NCBI RefSeq assembly: GCF_002886255.1
Contig: NZ_KZ614149.1
Span: 4,027,272 to 4,091,271, forward strand
Direction: 5' to 3'
DNA length: 64,000 nucleotides
Origin: Alteribacillus bidgolensis
Lineage (GTDB): Bacteria > Bacillota > Bacilli > Bacillales > Marinococcaceae
Shown here: positions 26,895-35,428 of the stretch, in pieces
Layout of the letters: each line of letters starts with the position of its first letter
How positions within the stretch are numbered: the stretch's first letter is position 1
Notes under the pieces: generated by a model
The model's input: only the letters and a program-made list of their open reading frames with translations
Database searches by the model: none
Told to the model about the DNA's origin: nothing
Position numbers and translations under genes: made by a program

Positions 26895-27791
26895 ATGCAG
26901 GTAGGATTTATTGGTCTCGGTATTATGGGAAAACCGATGGCTTTGAATCTATTAAAAGCAGGGTTTTCTCTGAAAGCGTTTGATATTAGTGAAGAGGCAA
27001 AAAATGAGGTGAAAAAAGAAGGAGCTCAAGTCGTAGAAAATGCCAGCGATGTAACAGAAGAAAGCGATATTGTTATTACGATGCTGCCCAATGCGGCCAT
27101 TATCAATCAGGTGCTTAACGAACAGCTTCTGCCGTATTTACACAAAGAAACAATAGTTGTTGATATGAGTTCTGTTTCACCCGTGGAATCCAAACACTGG
27201 GCAGAACAATTGGCTGAAAAGAATGTAGACTTTATTGACGCGCCGGTGAGCGGAGGAGAGCCAAAAGCAATAGATGGAACCCTTTCCATCATGGCAGGCG
27301 GAAGCGAATTTGCATTTGAAAAAGCACTGCCTGTGCTCAAAGCAATGGGACAAGACGTAGTCCGTGTCGGAGAAGCCGGGGCTGGTTCTACAACAAAACT
27401 TGCCAACCAAATTCTTGTAAACGTTACAATGGCAGCGATGTCTGAAGCTGTACTTCTTGCTTCTAAAGCAGGGGTTGATATTGAAAAAATGTATGAGGCC
27501 ATTCGCGGTGGTCTGGCTGGAAGCAATGTTCTTGATGCCAAGATTCCGATGATTCTTGAGCGGAATTTTGAAGCTGGTGGACGCATTGATATTAATTTAA
27601 AAGATTTAACAAATGTACTTGCAACCGGAAAAGAAATTGGTGCGCCGCTCCCGCTTACATCAGATGTCGCGGAAATGTTCCAGTCGCTCACATCACACGG
27701 TAAACAGACGATTGATCATTGTGGTGTTCTCCAATACTATGAATCTTTATCGAATTATCAAGTACCAAAAGGTGGGAAGCAGAATGTCTAA
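26895..27791 (+). CDS. NAD(P)-dependent beta-hydroxyacid dehydrogenase, L-threonate dehydrogenase-like
   Basis: Member of the 3-hydroxyisobutyrate/tartronate-semialdehyde/LtnD family, 298 residues. Rossmann motif GFIGLGIMGKPMALNLLK, substrate loop DAPVSGGEPKA, and the catalytic lysine in AGSTTKLANQIL. ATG 26895 follows AAAAGGAG; earlier in-frame starts overlap the promoter. Position beside a DUF1537 kinase and a GntP permease matches the L-threonate/D-erythronate pathways, in which LtnD makes 2-oxo-tetronate for the kinase. The stop overlaps the kinase start. Tartronate semialdehyde reductase is the alternative name. Confidence 0.82.
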   Translation: MQVGFIGLGIMGKPMALNLLKAGFSLKAFDISEEAKNEVKKEGAQVVENASDVTEESDIVITMLPNAAIINQVLNEQLLPYLHKETIVVDMSSVSPVESKHWAEQLAEKNVDFIDAPVSGGEPKAIDGTLSIMAGGSEFAFEKALPVLKAMGQDVVRVGEAGAGSTTKLANQILVNVTMAAMSEAVLLASKAGVDIEKMYEAIRGGLAGSNVLDAKIPMILERNFEAGGRIDINLKDLTNVLATGKEIGAPLPLTSDVAEMFQSLTSHGKQTIDHCGVLQYYESLSNYQVPKGGKQNV

Positions 27792-29208
27792 TGTAAAAGA
27801 AATTGTCGATTCTTTACAGGAGTATTCTACAGAAATAATTAATGAATGCTTTGAAAGCCGATTTAAAAATTTTCATCATAAAATTATCGCGCTCGATGAT
27901 GACCCAACCGGCGTACAAACCGTCCATGACATTCCGGTGTTCACTGATTGGACAGAAGAAACGATCGAGCAGGCATTTGATGATCCAAGGCAGCTCGTTT
28001 TTATTTTAACGAATTCGCGTTCTTTTTCAGAAGAAGAAACAAAAAAGGTGCATACGGATATTGCTGAAAGGATCGCACGTGTGTCAAAGAAAAAGGAAAT
28101 GCCATTTCTTCTTATAAGCCGAGGCGATTCAACAATGCGCGGCCACTATCCGCTTGAAACGGAAGTACTGAAAGATACGCTTGAACGGAAAAGAGGGGAC
28201 GTGATTGATGGTGAAATCATCATTCCATTTTTCCGTCAGGGAGGCCGACTGACAATCGGTGACGTTCATTATATCCAGCAGGCGGAGACATATACGCCAA
28301 TTGGAGAAACAGAATTTGCTAAAGATCGTATGTTTGGTTTTCAAAGCAGCAATCTCGCTGCCTACGTGGAAGAAAAAACAGCCGGTCAGTTTCCAAAAGA
28401 CAATGTACAAAGTGTAACGCTCGAAGAATTGAGAAATCTTGACCTAGATGCTATAGAATCAAAACTTATAGGTTTGCAACATTTTCAAAAGCTGATTGTC
28501 AATGCTGTTACCGATGAAGACATCCGGGTTTTCTGCATTGCTTTGTATGGTGCGCTTTCGAAAGGGAAGAACTTCCTTTACCGGACTGCAGCAACATTTA
28601 CAAAAGAAGTCGCCAATATTTCATCAAAGCCTTACCTAAAGGCCGGTGATCTATATGAAAAGCGAAGTGCAAATGGCGGATTAATTATCGTTGGATCGCA
28701 TGTCCAGAAATCTACTGATCAGCTGAACGAATTAAAACAGTTGAAGGATATTGAGTTTATCGAATTCTACTGTCCTGCAGTAAAAGAAGATGATGCATTC
28801 CAGAGAGAGACTGAACGAGTGCAAAAGTTAATTAACGAAAAAATAGCAGTCGGAACAACAGTCTGTGTCTACACATCGAGAGAACGTCTCGATTTAGGTG
28901 AAGATCGAAGGGAAGGAGAGCTTGCGCTATCCGTGAAAATATCAAATTCTGTGACGCAATTTGTCAAGAAGTGTAAGCATGAACCGAAATTTGTTATTGC
29001 AAAAGGCGGTATAACATCAAGTGACGTTGGTACGAATGGATTAGAAGTTAAAAAAGCAGAAGTTCTCGGGCAAATTGCACCAGGTATACCAGTTTGGCAA
29101 ACAGGAAACGACAGCCAGTTCCCTGGCATCCCGTATATCATTTTCCCTGGTAATGTTGGAGGCAAAGAAACGTTAAAAGAAGTAGTCACCATTTTAGAAG
29201 AACAGTAA
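27784..29208 (+). CDS. Four-carbon acid sugar kinase (DUF1537, OtnK/DtnK type)
   Basis: A 474-residue kinase with the two-domain DUF1537 fold. LDDDPTGVQTVHD at about 36-48 is the N-terminal signature, SRGDSTMRGHYP is substrate-binding, and a C-terminal nucleotide-binding region carries KGGITSSDVGTNGL. Such enzymes phosphorylate 3-oxo-tetronate or D-threonate/erythronate. ATG 27784 overlaps the stop of the dehydrogenase gene, with AAGGTGGG before it. The usual partners OtnC (aldolase), OtnI (isomerase) and PdxA2 are not in the window, so the exact acid used cannot be fixed. Confidence 0.85.
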   Translation: MSNVKEIVDSLQEYSTEIINECFESRFKNFHHKIIALDDDPTGVQTVHDIPVFTDWTEETIEQAFDDPRQLVFILTNSRSFSEEETKKVHTDIAERIARVSKKKEMPFLLISRGDSTMRGHYPLETEVLKDTLERKRGDVIDGEIIIPFFRQGGRLTIGDVHYIQQAETYTPIGETEFAKDRMFGFQSSNLAAYVEEKTAGQFPKDNVQSVTLEELRNLDLDAIESKLIGLQHFQKLIVNAVTDEDIRVFCIALYGALSKGKNFLYRTAATFTKEVANISSKPYLKAGDLYEKRSANGGLIIVGSHVQKSTDQLNELKQLKDIEFIEFYCPAVKEDDAFQRETERVQKLINEKIAVGTTVCVYTSRERLDLGEDRREGELALSVKISNSVTQFVKKCKHEPKFVIAKGGITSSDVGTNGLEVKKAEVLGQIAPGIPVWQTGNDSQFPGIPYIIFPGNVGGKETLKEVVTILEEQ

Positions 29209-29223
29209 TCGGAGGTCTATACT

Positions 29224-30567
29224 ATGGAAGGAAATATGTTAATTCTCGTCTTTATTCTTTCACTCGCTGCACTCTTTTATATGATACTAAAGCTGAAAGT
29301 AGATCCTTTTATTTCTTTAATCGTAATTGCTTTTCTCACCTCACTTGTTCTAGGATTTACGCCGGAAGACATTCCGGCACTCATCACCGAAGGTTTTGGA
29401 AGCACGCTTGTTGGTGTCGGGATCTTAATCGGTCTCGGCGTAGTTTTTGGACAATTGCTTGGAGCCTCAGGAGCAATAGAAAAAATAGCAGAAGCAGTTC
29501 TTAAAGTCTTTGGAATCAAACGCTCCCCTGCTGGTCTTTCCATTACGGGGATAGCTGTATCAATCCCTGTTTTCTTTGACGCTGCCTTTGTCATCCTTAG
29601 TGGTTTGGTTAAAAGTTTAACGAAAAAAACCGGTATATCTATTGTATCGTTTGTAACCGCTTTAGGTGTCGGTCTCATTGTATCTCACAGCATGATCGCA
29701 CCGACACCAGGTCCATTGATTGTTGCTGAGAACACTGGATCGGAGCTTGGACTATTTATCGTATACGGGCTTATCTGTGCTATTCCGGCTACTCTTGTCG
29801 GCGGATATATTTATGGTATGGCAATCGGTAAAAGAATTAAACCATCAATGGAAGACATAGAAGCACAGCTGCCGGAAAAAAAAGATGCTCCTCGTAAAGA
29901 AATTTCAACTGGATTATCGTTTTTATTATTGGTATTGCCGATTTTTCTCATCTTGTTAAACACTGTTGCGGGACTTTGGGTTAACGGAGGTCCAGCTGCA
30001 AGTGTCCTCGGGTTTATTGGGGATAAAAACGTTGCTCTTCTCATCAGTGTCATTGTGGCAATTATTGTTCTGCGTCCTTATATTAGTACACCTTATTCTC
30101 AGCTTTATTCCGAAGCGATCAGCTCCGGGGGGATGATTATTCTTATTACTGGTGCTGGTGGTGCATTTGGAGCAGTCATTAATGAGAGCGGCATAGGAGA
30201 TTATCTTGTTGAAACGATGCAGAGCTGGAGTATTCCGGTCGTTTTGTTAGTGTTTATTTTCTCTCAAATACTCCGGGCTTCTCTAGGATCGGCGACCGTT
30301 GCTTTAGTAACGACATCAACTATCATGGGACCAATGGCTGCTGATCTCGGCATTTCTCCTATTTTAATGGGGCTTGCTATTTGTGCTCGTGCTACCGGTC
30401 TTTCGCTTCCGAATGACTCTGGATTCTGGGTAGTCAATAAATTTGGAAGACTGACGATTCCACAAACGATACAGGCCTGGTCAATTGGTGGTTTTGTTGC
30501 TGGTGTAACCGCTCTCTTTATGGTCTTTCTGCTCAGCTTGTTCAGCGGAGTGCTGCCAGGTTTATAA
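29224..30567 (+). CDS. GntP-family sugar-acid permease
   Basis: A 447-residue gluconate/H+ symporter-family transporter with about 12 membrane helices. Family stretches: IPVFFDAAFVIL and SHSMIAPTPGPLIVAE, then RASLGSATVALVTTSTIMGP and LSLPNDSGFWVVNKFG. It is the third gene of the operon, 15 bases after the kinase with CGGAGGTC as ribosome binding site. By context it should import the threonate/erythronate-type acid, not necessarily gluconate. Uptake is driven by proton or sodium coupling, as known for the family. Confidence 0.9.
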   Translation: MEGNMLILVFILSLAALFYMILKLKVDPFISLIVIAFLTSLVLGFTPEDIPALITEGFGSTLVGVGILIGLGVVFGQLLGASGAIEKIAEAVLKVFGIKRSPAGLSITGIAVSIPVFFDAAFVILSGLVKSLTKKTGISIVSFVTALGVGLIVSHSMIAPTPGPLIVAENTGSELGLFIVYGLICAIPATLVGGYIYGMAIGKRIKPSMEDIEAQLPEKKDAPRKEISTGLSFLLLVLPIFLILLNTVAGLWVNGGPAASVLGFIGDKNVALLISVIVAIIVLRPYISTPYSQLYSEAISSGGMIILITGAGGAFGAVINESGIGDYLVETMQSWSIPVVLLVFIFSQILRASLGSATVALVTTSTIMGPMAADLGISPILMGLAICARATGLSLPNDSGFWVVNKFGRLTIPQTIQAWSIGGFVAGVTALFMVFLLSLFSGVLPGL

Positions 30568-30600
30568 GAATCCAATGAAAAACCCGAACGACAGGTATAG

Positions 30601-30724
30601 AGTGACCTAATTAAATGAGACACAGGAAAAAACACCCCCAATGTCGTATGTACAATTATCGACATAATTGGAGGTGTTTTTCCTTATGGGGAAAAAGAAT
30701 TTCTATCCAGAAGAAATAAAGAGA
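30601..30724 (+). mobile_element. Left-end remnant of an IS3-like insertion sequence
   Basis: After TGACCTAATTAAATGAGACA a start codon at 30686 opens a frame MGKKNFYPEEIKRS, like the N-terminus of an IS3-type OrfA, which becomes unrelated after about 30724. No other part of a transposase is present. The family is judged from this short string only. Confidence 0.45.
30627..30682 (+). terminator. Hairpin after gntP, inside the IS remnant
   Basis: AAAACACCCCCAATGTCG pairs imperfectly with CGACATAATTGGAGGTGTTTT, followed by T. It may end the sugar-acid operon. Confidence 0.6.
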
Positions 30725-30854
30725 TCTTGGCCGCAGCCTGCTTTACTTGTTATTTTAAGTTCTAAAGTGAAATTGAAGAAAACACGAACATTAAATAAAT
30801 ATATTAATGAAATGTCCGTATTTTATTTTACATACATTTATTTATAACGCAACC

Positions 30855-32621
30855 CTATTCTGTATTTTTTTCTGTATTGGATCTGAAAAAATCGACGGGA
30901 ATGTGTGTGGATGTACCTACATCAAACAACCCGGTATCCGTTAATTTTAGTTCTGGTATAACGGGCAGTGTTAAAAAGGACAAGGTTAAAAATGGATTGA
31001 ATGTTTGTGAACATCCTATATCTAATAGAGATTCGTTTAATTGGTGGAGAAGATTGTTCACCTCGTCACTATCTTTATCAGATATCAGTCCTGCTACGTT
31101 TAAGGAAAGGGCTGCAATCACTTCATTATCTTTTACAACAGCCAGCCCGCCCTGCATGTTTTTTATGGCGTGTACAGCTGTTATCATATCCGGGTTATTG
31201 GTTCCCGCAACAACGAGATTATGGGAATCATGCGCTACGGTAGATGCTATTGCACCTTCTTTTATTCCGAATCCTTTTATAATCCCTAGCCCAATATTGC
31301 CGGTTCTAGAGTGCCTTTCCACAACAGCTAACTTTAATTGATCGTGTTCAACAGAGGGGATAAATGCACCATCTTTCACAGTGACATTTTCCACTAGTTT
31401 ATTGGTGACCAAACTATTTGGAGATACACCGATAATATGAGCTTTCTTCCCATCCATTGGAATATTCAAGTCTTCTTCTCGCATGTTCGGCACGTTGACC
31501 GTATTCGTTAGTTGAGAAGGTGGTTGTATGGATGGAAGTGTCTCGCCAACAAATTTTCCGTCTTTTGCAGTAAGGTTTCCGAATTTGTAAACTTCATGGA
31601 TTGAAACAGAGGCTAAGTCGTCGAGCAACAGAAAGTTGGCAGCATATCCTGGTGCAATCGCACCATTATTTTTCAATCCATAACACTCGGCTGCATTCAG
31701 TGAAGCCATCTGTATAGCTAATAATGGATCAAGCCCTTGCTTGATAGAGAGGCGAACATTGTGATCGATGCTGCCTTCTTCTAATAAATCATCTAAATGT
31801 TTGTCATCTGTACAAAAGAGGAAACGACGGGAATTTTTGTGATTTACGAGTGGCACAATAGACGTGAGATCTTTTGCAGCAGATCCTTCTCGAATGAGAA
31901 CATACATTCCACGTCTTAAACGGTCTAATGCTTCGGAAGCTGTGTTAGCTTCATGGTCAGTACCTATTCCAGCAGAAGCATACACATTGAGAGCACCGGC
32001 ATGAAGACCGGCTGCGTGTCCGTCTATCAAGCTGCTGTATTTTGAAGTGGTGATCAGTTTATCAATCATCGTATTCTCTGCATTTAAAACAGACGGATAA
32101 TCCATAACTTCAGCAAGTCCAAGCACCCGTTTGTGATCAAAAAAAGCAGTCAGATCTTCGGCGTTTAACTGGGCTCCATTGTTTTCAAACGGTGTCGCTG
32201 GAACACAGGAGGGCAGCATGACATGAATATCCATCGGTAGATTTTCTGAGTCATCTATCATGAATTGGATGCCGTCTTTTCCTGCCACGTTTGCTATTTC
32301 ATGCGGGTCCGTAATAATAGTGGTGACACCGTGGGGAAGTACGGCTTTTGCGAACTCAGCGGGGGTTACCATGGACGATTCAATATGAACATGGCCGTCT
32401 ATAAAGGAAGGACACACATACCGGTTGTTTGCATCAATTACTTTTTTACCTTCAAATTGACCAATGCCTGCGATATATTCATCGGCAATTGCAATATCTC
32501 CCTCAATAACTTCAAGGTTAAACACATCTATAATCCGTCCATTTTTTATGACAATGTCAGCTGGAGTCCTTTGACTTGCCACAGCAATACGCTTTTTTAA
32601 AACACTTTTATCAATCGACAT
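30855..32621 (-). CDS. ade: Adenine deaminase
   Basis: Metal-dependent amidohydrolase, 588 residues, converting adenine to hypoxanthine and ammonia for purine salvage. Metal-binding signatures: FIDGHVHIESSMV (HxH), TTIITDPHEIANV, and LIDGHAAGLHAG. GGGGGAAAACCA precedes ATG 32621. It is the only gene behind a guanine-class riboswitch (aptamer 32804-32870 and terminator 32714-32740 on the same strand), so high guanine or hypoxanthine, the reaction product, should switch it off. A truncated dispersed repeat separates the terminator from the ribosome binding site. Confidence 0.95.
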   Translation of the reverse strand: MSIDKSVLKKRIAVASQRTPADIVIKNGRIIDVFNLEVIEGDIAIADEYIAGIGQFEGKKVIDANNRYVCPSFIDGHVHIESSMVTPAEFAKAVLPHGVTTIITDPHEIANVAGKDGIQFMIDDSENLPMDIHVMLPSCVPATPFENNGAQLNAEDLTAFFDHKRVLGLAEVMDYPSVLNAENTMIDKLITTSKYSSLIDGHAAGLHAGALNVYASAGIGTDHEANTASEALDRLRRGMYVLIREGSAAKDLTSIVPLVNHKNSRRFLFCTDDKHLDDLLEEGSIDHNVRLSIKQGLDPLLAIQMASLNAAECYGLKNNGAIAPGYAANFLLLDDLASVSIHEVYKFGNLTAKDGKFVGETLPSIQPPSQLTNTVNVPNMREEDLNIPMDGKKAHIIGVSPNSLVTNKLVENVTVKDGAFIPSVEHDQLKLAVVERHSRTGNIGLGIIKGFGIKEGAIASTVAHDSHNLVVAGTNNPDMITAVHAIKNMQGGLAVVKDNEVIAALSLNVAGLISDKDSDEVNNLLHQLNESLLDIGCSQTFNPFLTLSFLTLPVIPELKLTDTGLFDVGTSTHIPVDFFRSNTEKNTE

Positions 32622-32644
32622 TGGTTTTCCCCCTTTTTATAATT

Positions 32645-32707
32645 TAGGAAAGTTTAAATTTGCTAAAGATATATTGTCATTTTGTGGCGGCAAGCCGAGT
32701 TTTTCTA
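32645..32707 (+). repeat. Truncated dispersed repeat between the riboswitch and ade
   Basis: GGAAAGTTTAAATTTGCTAAAG leader (in part) joined directly to TGGCGGCAAGCCGAGTTTTTCT, the right arm of the dispersed repeat; the left arm is missing. Confidence 0.65.
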
Positions 32708-32713
32708 AATACT

Positions 32714-32740
32714 AAAAAAACCCCAGGTATCCTGGAGTTT
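32714..32740 (-). terminator. Riboswitch-controlled terminator of ade
   Basis: On the minus strand AAACTCCAGG-ATA-CCTGGGGTTT forms a 10-base-pair stem (one G-T pair) followed by a T run. Its 5' arm also belongs to a competing antiterminator that pairs with the 3' end of the aptamer. Confidence 0.88.
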
Positions 32741-32803
32741 GACGTACGATGAGGAAGGCGACACATTTTACAGGTGTAACATACTGTGTGTTAATATCCC
32801 CTT

Positions 32804-32870
32804 CTCGTAGTCAAACTATTTACGGTAGTTTGGTAGAAACGATTGGACCATATTTCCAACATTATACGAG
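32804..32870 (-). ncRNA. Purine riboswitch aptamer, guanine class, upstream of ade
   Basis: On the minus strand P1 pairs CTCGTA with TACGAG. The P2 arms TTGG and CCAA enclose AAATATGGT, the conserved GTTTCTACC follows, and the P3 arms AAACTA and TAGTTT enclose CCGTAAA. The specificity base in J3/1 (GAC-TACGAG) is C, as in guanine/hypoxanthine sensors; adenine sensors have T. The downstream segment TCGTACGTCAAACT (32738-32751) can pair with AGTTTGACTACGA at the aptamer end, forming an antiterminator. Ligand binding would favour the terminator (off-switch). Confidence 0.9.
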
Positions 32871-32923
32871 CAATTCATGAATGATTTTATTTAAATATGG
32901 TTTCATATTGTAAGGACCTCTTC

Positions 32924-33127
32924 TTAAAGTGTCAATATACAGAGGACAATAGGTGAATTTTCACAATTGCTGTACCTTTCAGAATGATAGAGCCACATAT
33001 TCATAAGCTTGGGTAAGCAGGCCGGGTAATGTTTATATTCAAGAAATTTGGAAGGATTAGCTAGTTTTAGATAGGATGAATACCGGCCATGATGGGGGTC
33101 CATGAACATTTTACGCAAATTTACCAA
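32924..33127 (-). CDS. Short reading frame, uncertain (67 residues)
   Basis: From TTG 33127 the frame reads MFMDPHHGRYSSYLKLAN and LEYKHYPACLPKLMNMW, rich in His, Tyr and Lys and protein-like in composition. I see no ribosome binding site and cannot name a family. It lies just upstream of the ade riboswitch on the same strand. It may be a gene remnant. Confidence 0.25.
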   Translation of the reverse strand: MVNLRKMFMDPHHGRYSSYLKLANPSKFLEYKHYPACLPKLMNMWLYHSERYSNCENSPIVLCILTL

Positions 33128-33239
33128 AGAGACTAATTAACATGACTTGATACAATCGTTTTGTTGGGTTGAACAAATTGCAGGAGAGCTTGAACAATCT
33201 AAAGATATAATTAAAAAACGGCAGCTGTCATAAGAACTA

Positions 33240-33764
33240 TTATTTTGTATAACGGTTTGCATAACTAGACGCAACGAATGAATCTGGCTTCACTCGAGCT
33301 TTCATCCCATAAACTTTAAGACGGGCCATCATTTCTTCCACATAAATTTTTGTTTTATTACGTTGTCCCTTTCCAACATCTAGGTGCCCTTCGAATGTAA
33401 AGGAGCTTCCTTCATCAATATAAGGCATGATAATTTGTAATAATTTTTGTTTTCGTTTAGCTGTGAATAGTTGAGCTACTTCTTCCGTTAAAAGGGTCTC
33501 TGTCGATACTTTTTCATGTAAATGTTCGATTCGTCTTTTCACTTCATGCTTTTTTAAACAAGCCCATACACCATGACCTTCACGACGTATGACAATGCCG
33601 GTAACAAAACGTGTAAATTTCCTGTGTACTTGTGAGTCGGTGCCAATCATTAATCTGTACTGTGCTTGCGGGTTTTGCTTCATGAAGGTTTCTATATGAT
33701 GATAAACGTCTGCAAAGGACATATTTTTATTCGATAAGTTATGAAAACGGAATTGACTTCTCAT
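33240..33764 (-). CDS. YkuK family protein (DUF458), RNase H-like fold
   Basis: A 174-residue protein of the YkuK/DUF458 family, typical of spore-forming Bacilli. Landmarks: the N-terminal RFHNLSN, then YRLMIGTDSQVHR with the aspartate expected for the first acidic residue of the RNase H-like fold, FTRFVTGIVIRREGHG, and the C-terminal EGHLDVGKGQRNKTK and KVKPDSFVAS-like region (RVKPDSFVASSYA). The activity is not established. AAGGGGG precedes ATG 33764. A decayed short frame (33739-33974) overlaps its start on the same strand. Confidence 0.85.
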   Translation of the reverse strand: MRSQFRFHNLSNKNMSFADVYHHIETFMKQNPQAQYRLMIGTDSQVHRKFTRFVTGIVIRREGHGVWACLKKHEVKRRIEHLHEKVSTETLLTEEVAQLFTAKRKQKLLQIIMPYIDEGSSFTFEGHLDVGKGQRNKTKIYVEEMMARLKVYGMKARVKPDSFVASSYANRYTK

Positions 33765-33974
33765 TTTTTTCCCCCTTATATATAGATATAATGTTAGAAG
33801 GAAAAACAGACCATCTATTATGACCTCTTTTGGCTATTTTTAATATTTCAAAATGAATACTACGTCCAGCAGCGTGTAGCTTTGCCTCACCACCAGCTTT
33901 ATGAAGAAGATTGAAAACGTTTTTGTATGTGTAGCTTTTTTAACGAGATCATTAAAATGAATTTCATAATTCAT
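33739..33974 (-). pseudogene. Possible small gene with a one-base deletion, overlapping ykuK
   Basis: From ATG 33974 the frame reads NYEIHFNDLVKKA and then goes out of phase. Adding one A to the A run restores a continuous frame VKKSYTYKNVFNLLHKAGG, AAGRSIHFEILKIAKRGHN, ending in PFS-stop at 33739, inside ykuK. No family recognised. The protein-like character of both halves supports a broken gene, but the evidence is weak. Confidence 0.3.
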
Positions 33975-33988
33975 TTCTATATTATTAT

Positions 33989-34056
33989 AAACGAACATTA
34001 TATAAAATTACCTCGTTATCGTTCGCTTTCCGCTACAATCGATATAATGTTCGTTT
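33989..34056. repeat. Perfect 15-bp inverted repeat with a 38-base spacer
   Basis: AAACGAACATTATAT at 33989-34003 is exactly inverted at 34042-34056. The CGAACATTA core resembles half of a PurR PurBox, but the 38-base spacing is longer than the usual 16-17. It lies in the gap between ykuK and the eut genes. Neither arm is followed by a T run, so it is not a normal terminator. Confidence 0.5.
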
Positions 34057-34270
34057 TGGATAATCAAAATAGCACTTATGAAATTGATTCTAGACATATA
34101 ATCTAATGAAGAAACGGAGTTAAATCTAAAATTTTATGAGTTAATGAAATTATGGTTGATTAATCAATAATTTTGTTTAAAATAGAAAATAAGAAACTGA
34201 AAATTCTAAAATAAACAAAAATGTTTCTCGTTGTGAATTAAATACTTTGTTAATAAATCTGCCATTCATG

Positions 34271-34300
34271 TTGATAGTTATATTACAGAAGTGATAAATT
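34271..34300 (+). promoter_or_regulatory. Candidate sigma-A promoter of the eut operon
   Basis: TTGATA, 18 bases, TAAATT, about 47 bases before the eutW start. The stretch 34057-34270 shows no other feature. Confidence 0.35.
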
Positions 34301-34346
34301 ATTTTCGATCAACCTGATTGCTGCAGAAGTGGAGACAACAAGGATA

Positions 34347-35420
34347 ATGCAAACAATTAGTAATTTAGAACAAGTAACTCATCTTTCCGAAGAACAGTGC
34401 AATATTATTGAAAATATGGCAGCGAATATGCAAGTGATGGCTGATATTTCGCGGGCAGATATGTTTATTGACTGTCTTTCCCCGGAGAAAAGCGCTGCTA
34501 TAGTGGTAGCCGAAGCCTCACCTTCAACATCACCTTCTTTATACAAAGAAAGTGTATTAGGTGAGATAGCTTTTGAAGAAACAGAGCCTGGCGTTTTATT
34601 TAGCTTAAAAAATGGCAAATCGATCATCGGATCAAGAGGGATCTCTCAGGAAAATATCGTTATGCAGCAAGATATTGTTCCAATTACTGATCCTTCTGGT
34701 ATAACAATTGCTGTTTTGATTAAGGAACATGATATTTCAGGTACGATCAGGAATGAACACAAAATGAAATCGCTTCTGAAATCCACAGATAAGGGTCAAA
34801 AGCAGGAAATAAAACAATCATTGATCATTCAAGAGTTACATCACAGAGTCAAAAATAATTTGCAGGTTATTTCAAGCATGCTTCGTTTGCAGATGAGGCG
34901 GTCTGCTTCAGATGAAGTGGTATGAGTATTTAGTGACAGCTTAAATAGAATTGCAAGCATGGGAAAGGTTCATGATTACTTGGCGAAAAATGGATTTGAA
35001 GAAGTAGATGTCACTTTTGTAATGGAGCAAATTGGGACATTACTGGTTTCTTCATCCACCACTAGTGAACAAAGTATAGAAATATCTGTGAAAGGAAAGC
35101 CGCTTTTTTTACCTTCAGATAAAGCAACATCCGTTGCATTGGTAGTAAATGAATTAATTCAAAATGGTATCAAGCATGCCTTTCACACAACCGCTGTTGG
35201 AAAAATTGAAATAACGACGAACATAAGAAAACAGATGGTCAATATTATCGTATCGGATAATGGTGACGGTATGGATCATAGTGTCTATGCTCAAAACTCA
35301 TCTTCCTTAGGTCTTCATCTTGTTGAAATGCTAGTAGAAGAAGAGCTGGAAGGTATTCTTTCTGTTTTTCACTCGAATCGGGGGACAAACGTTTCTCTAA
35401 CATTTCCGATTACAAATTAG
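34347..35420 (+). pseudogene. eutW: Ethanolamine-sensing histidine kinase EutW, interrupted by an in-frame TGA
   Basis: PdtaS-like sensor kinase that normally phosphorylates EutV on ethanolamine. The sensor (about 1-135) and HisKA_2 helix (ELHHRVKNNLQVISSMLRLQ) are in one frame up to TGA 34923-34925. The same frame then continues through VFSDSLNRIASMGKVHDYL and the ATPase domain (VNELIQNGIKHAF, NDG-type box SDNGDGMDHS) to 35420. One substitution (such as CGA arginine to TGA) explains it. The truncated product would lack the ATPase domain. A sequencing error or a second start at ATG 34959 cannot be excluded. ATG 34347 has GGAG 12 bases upstream; GTG 34329 is the alternative. Confidence 0.8.
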
Positions 35421-35428
35421 GTGATGGA

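Noticed and set aside
27613..27783. Extended N-terminus of the DUF1537 kinase
   Set aside because: It overlaps the dehydrogenase in another frame. The ATG at 27784 with AAGGTGGG matches the family start.
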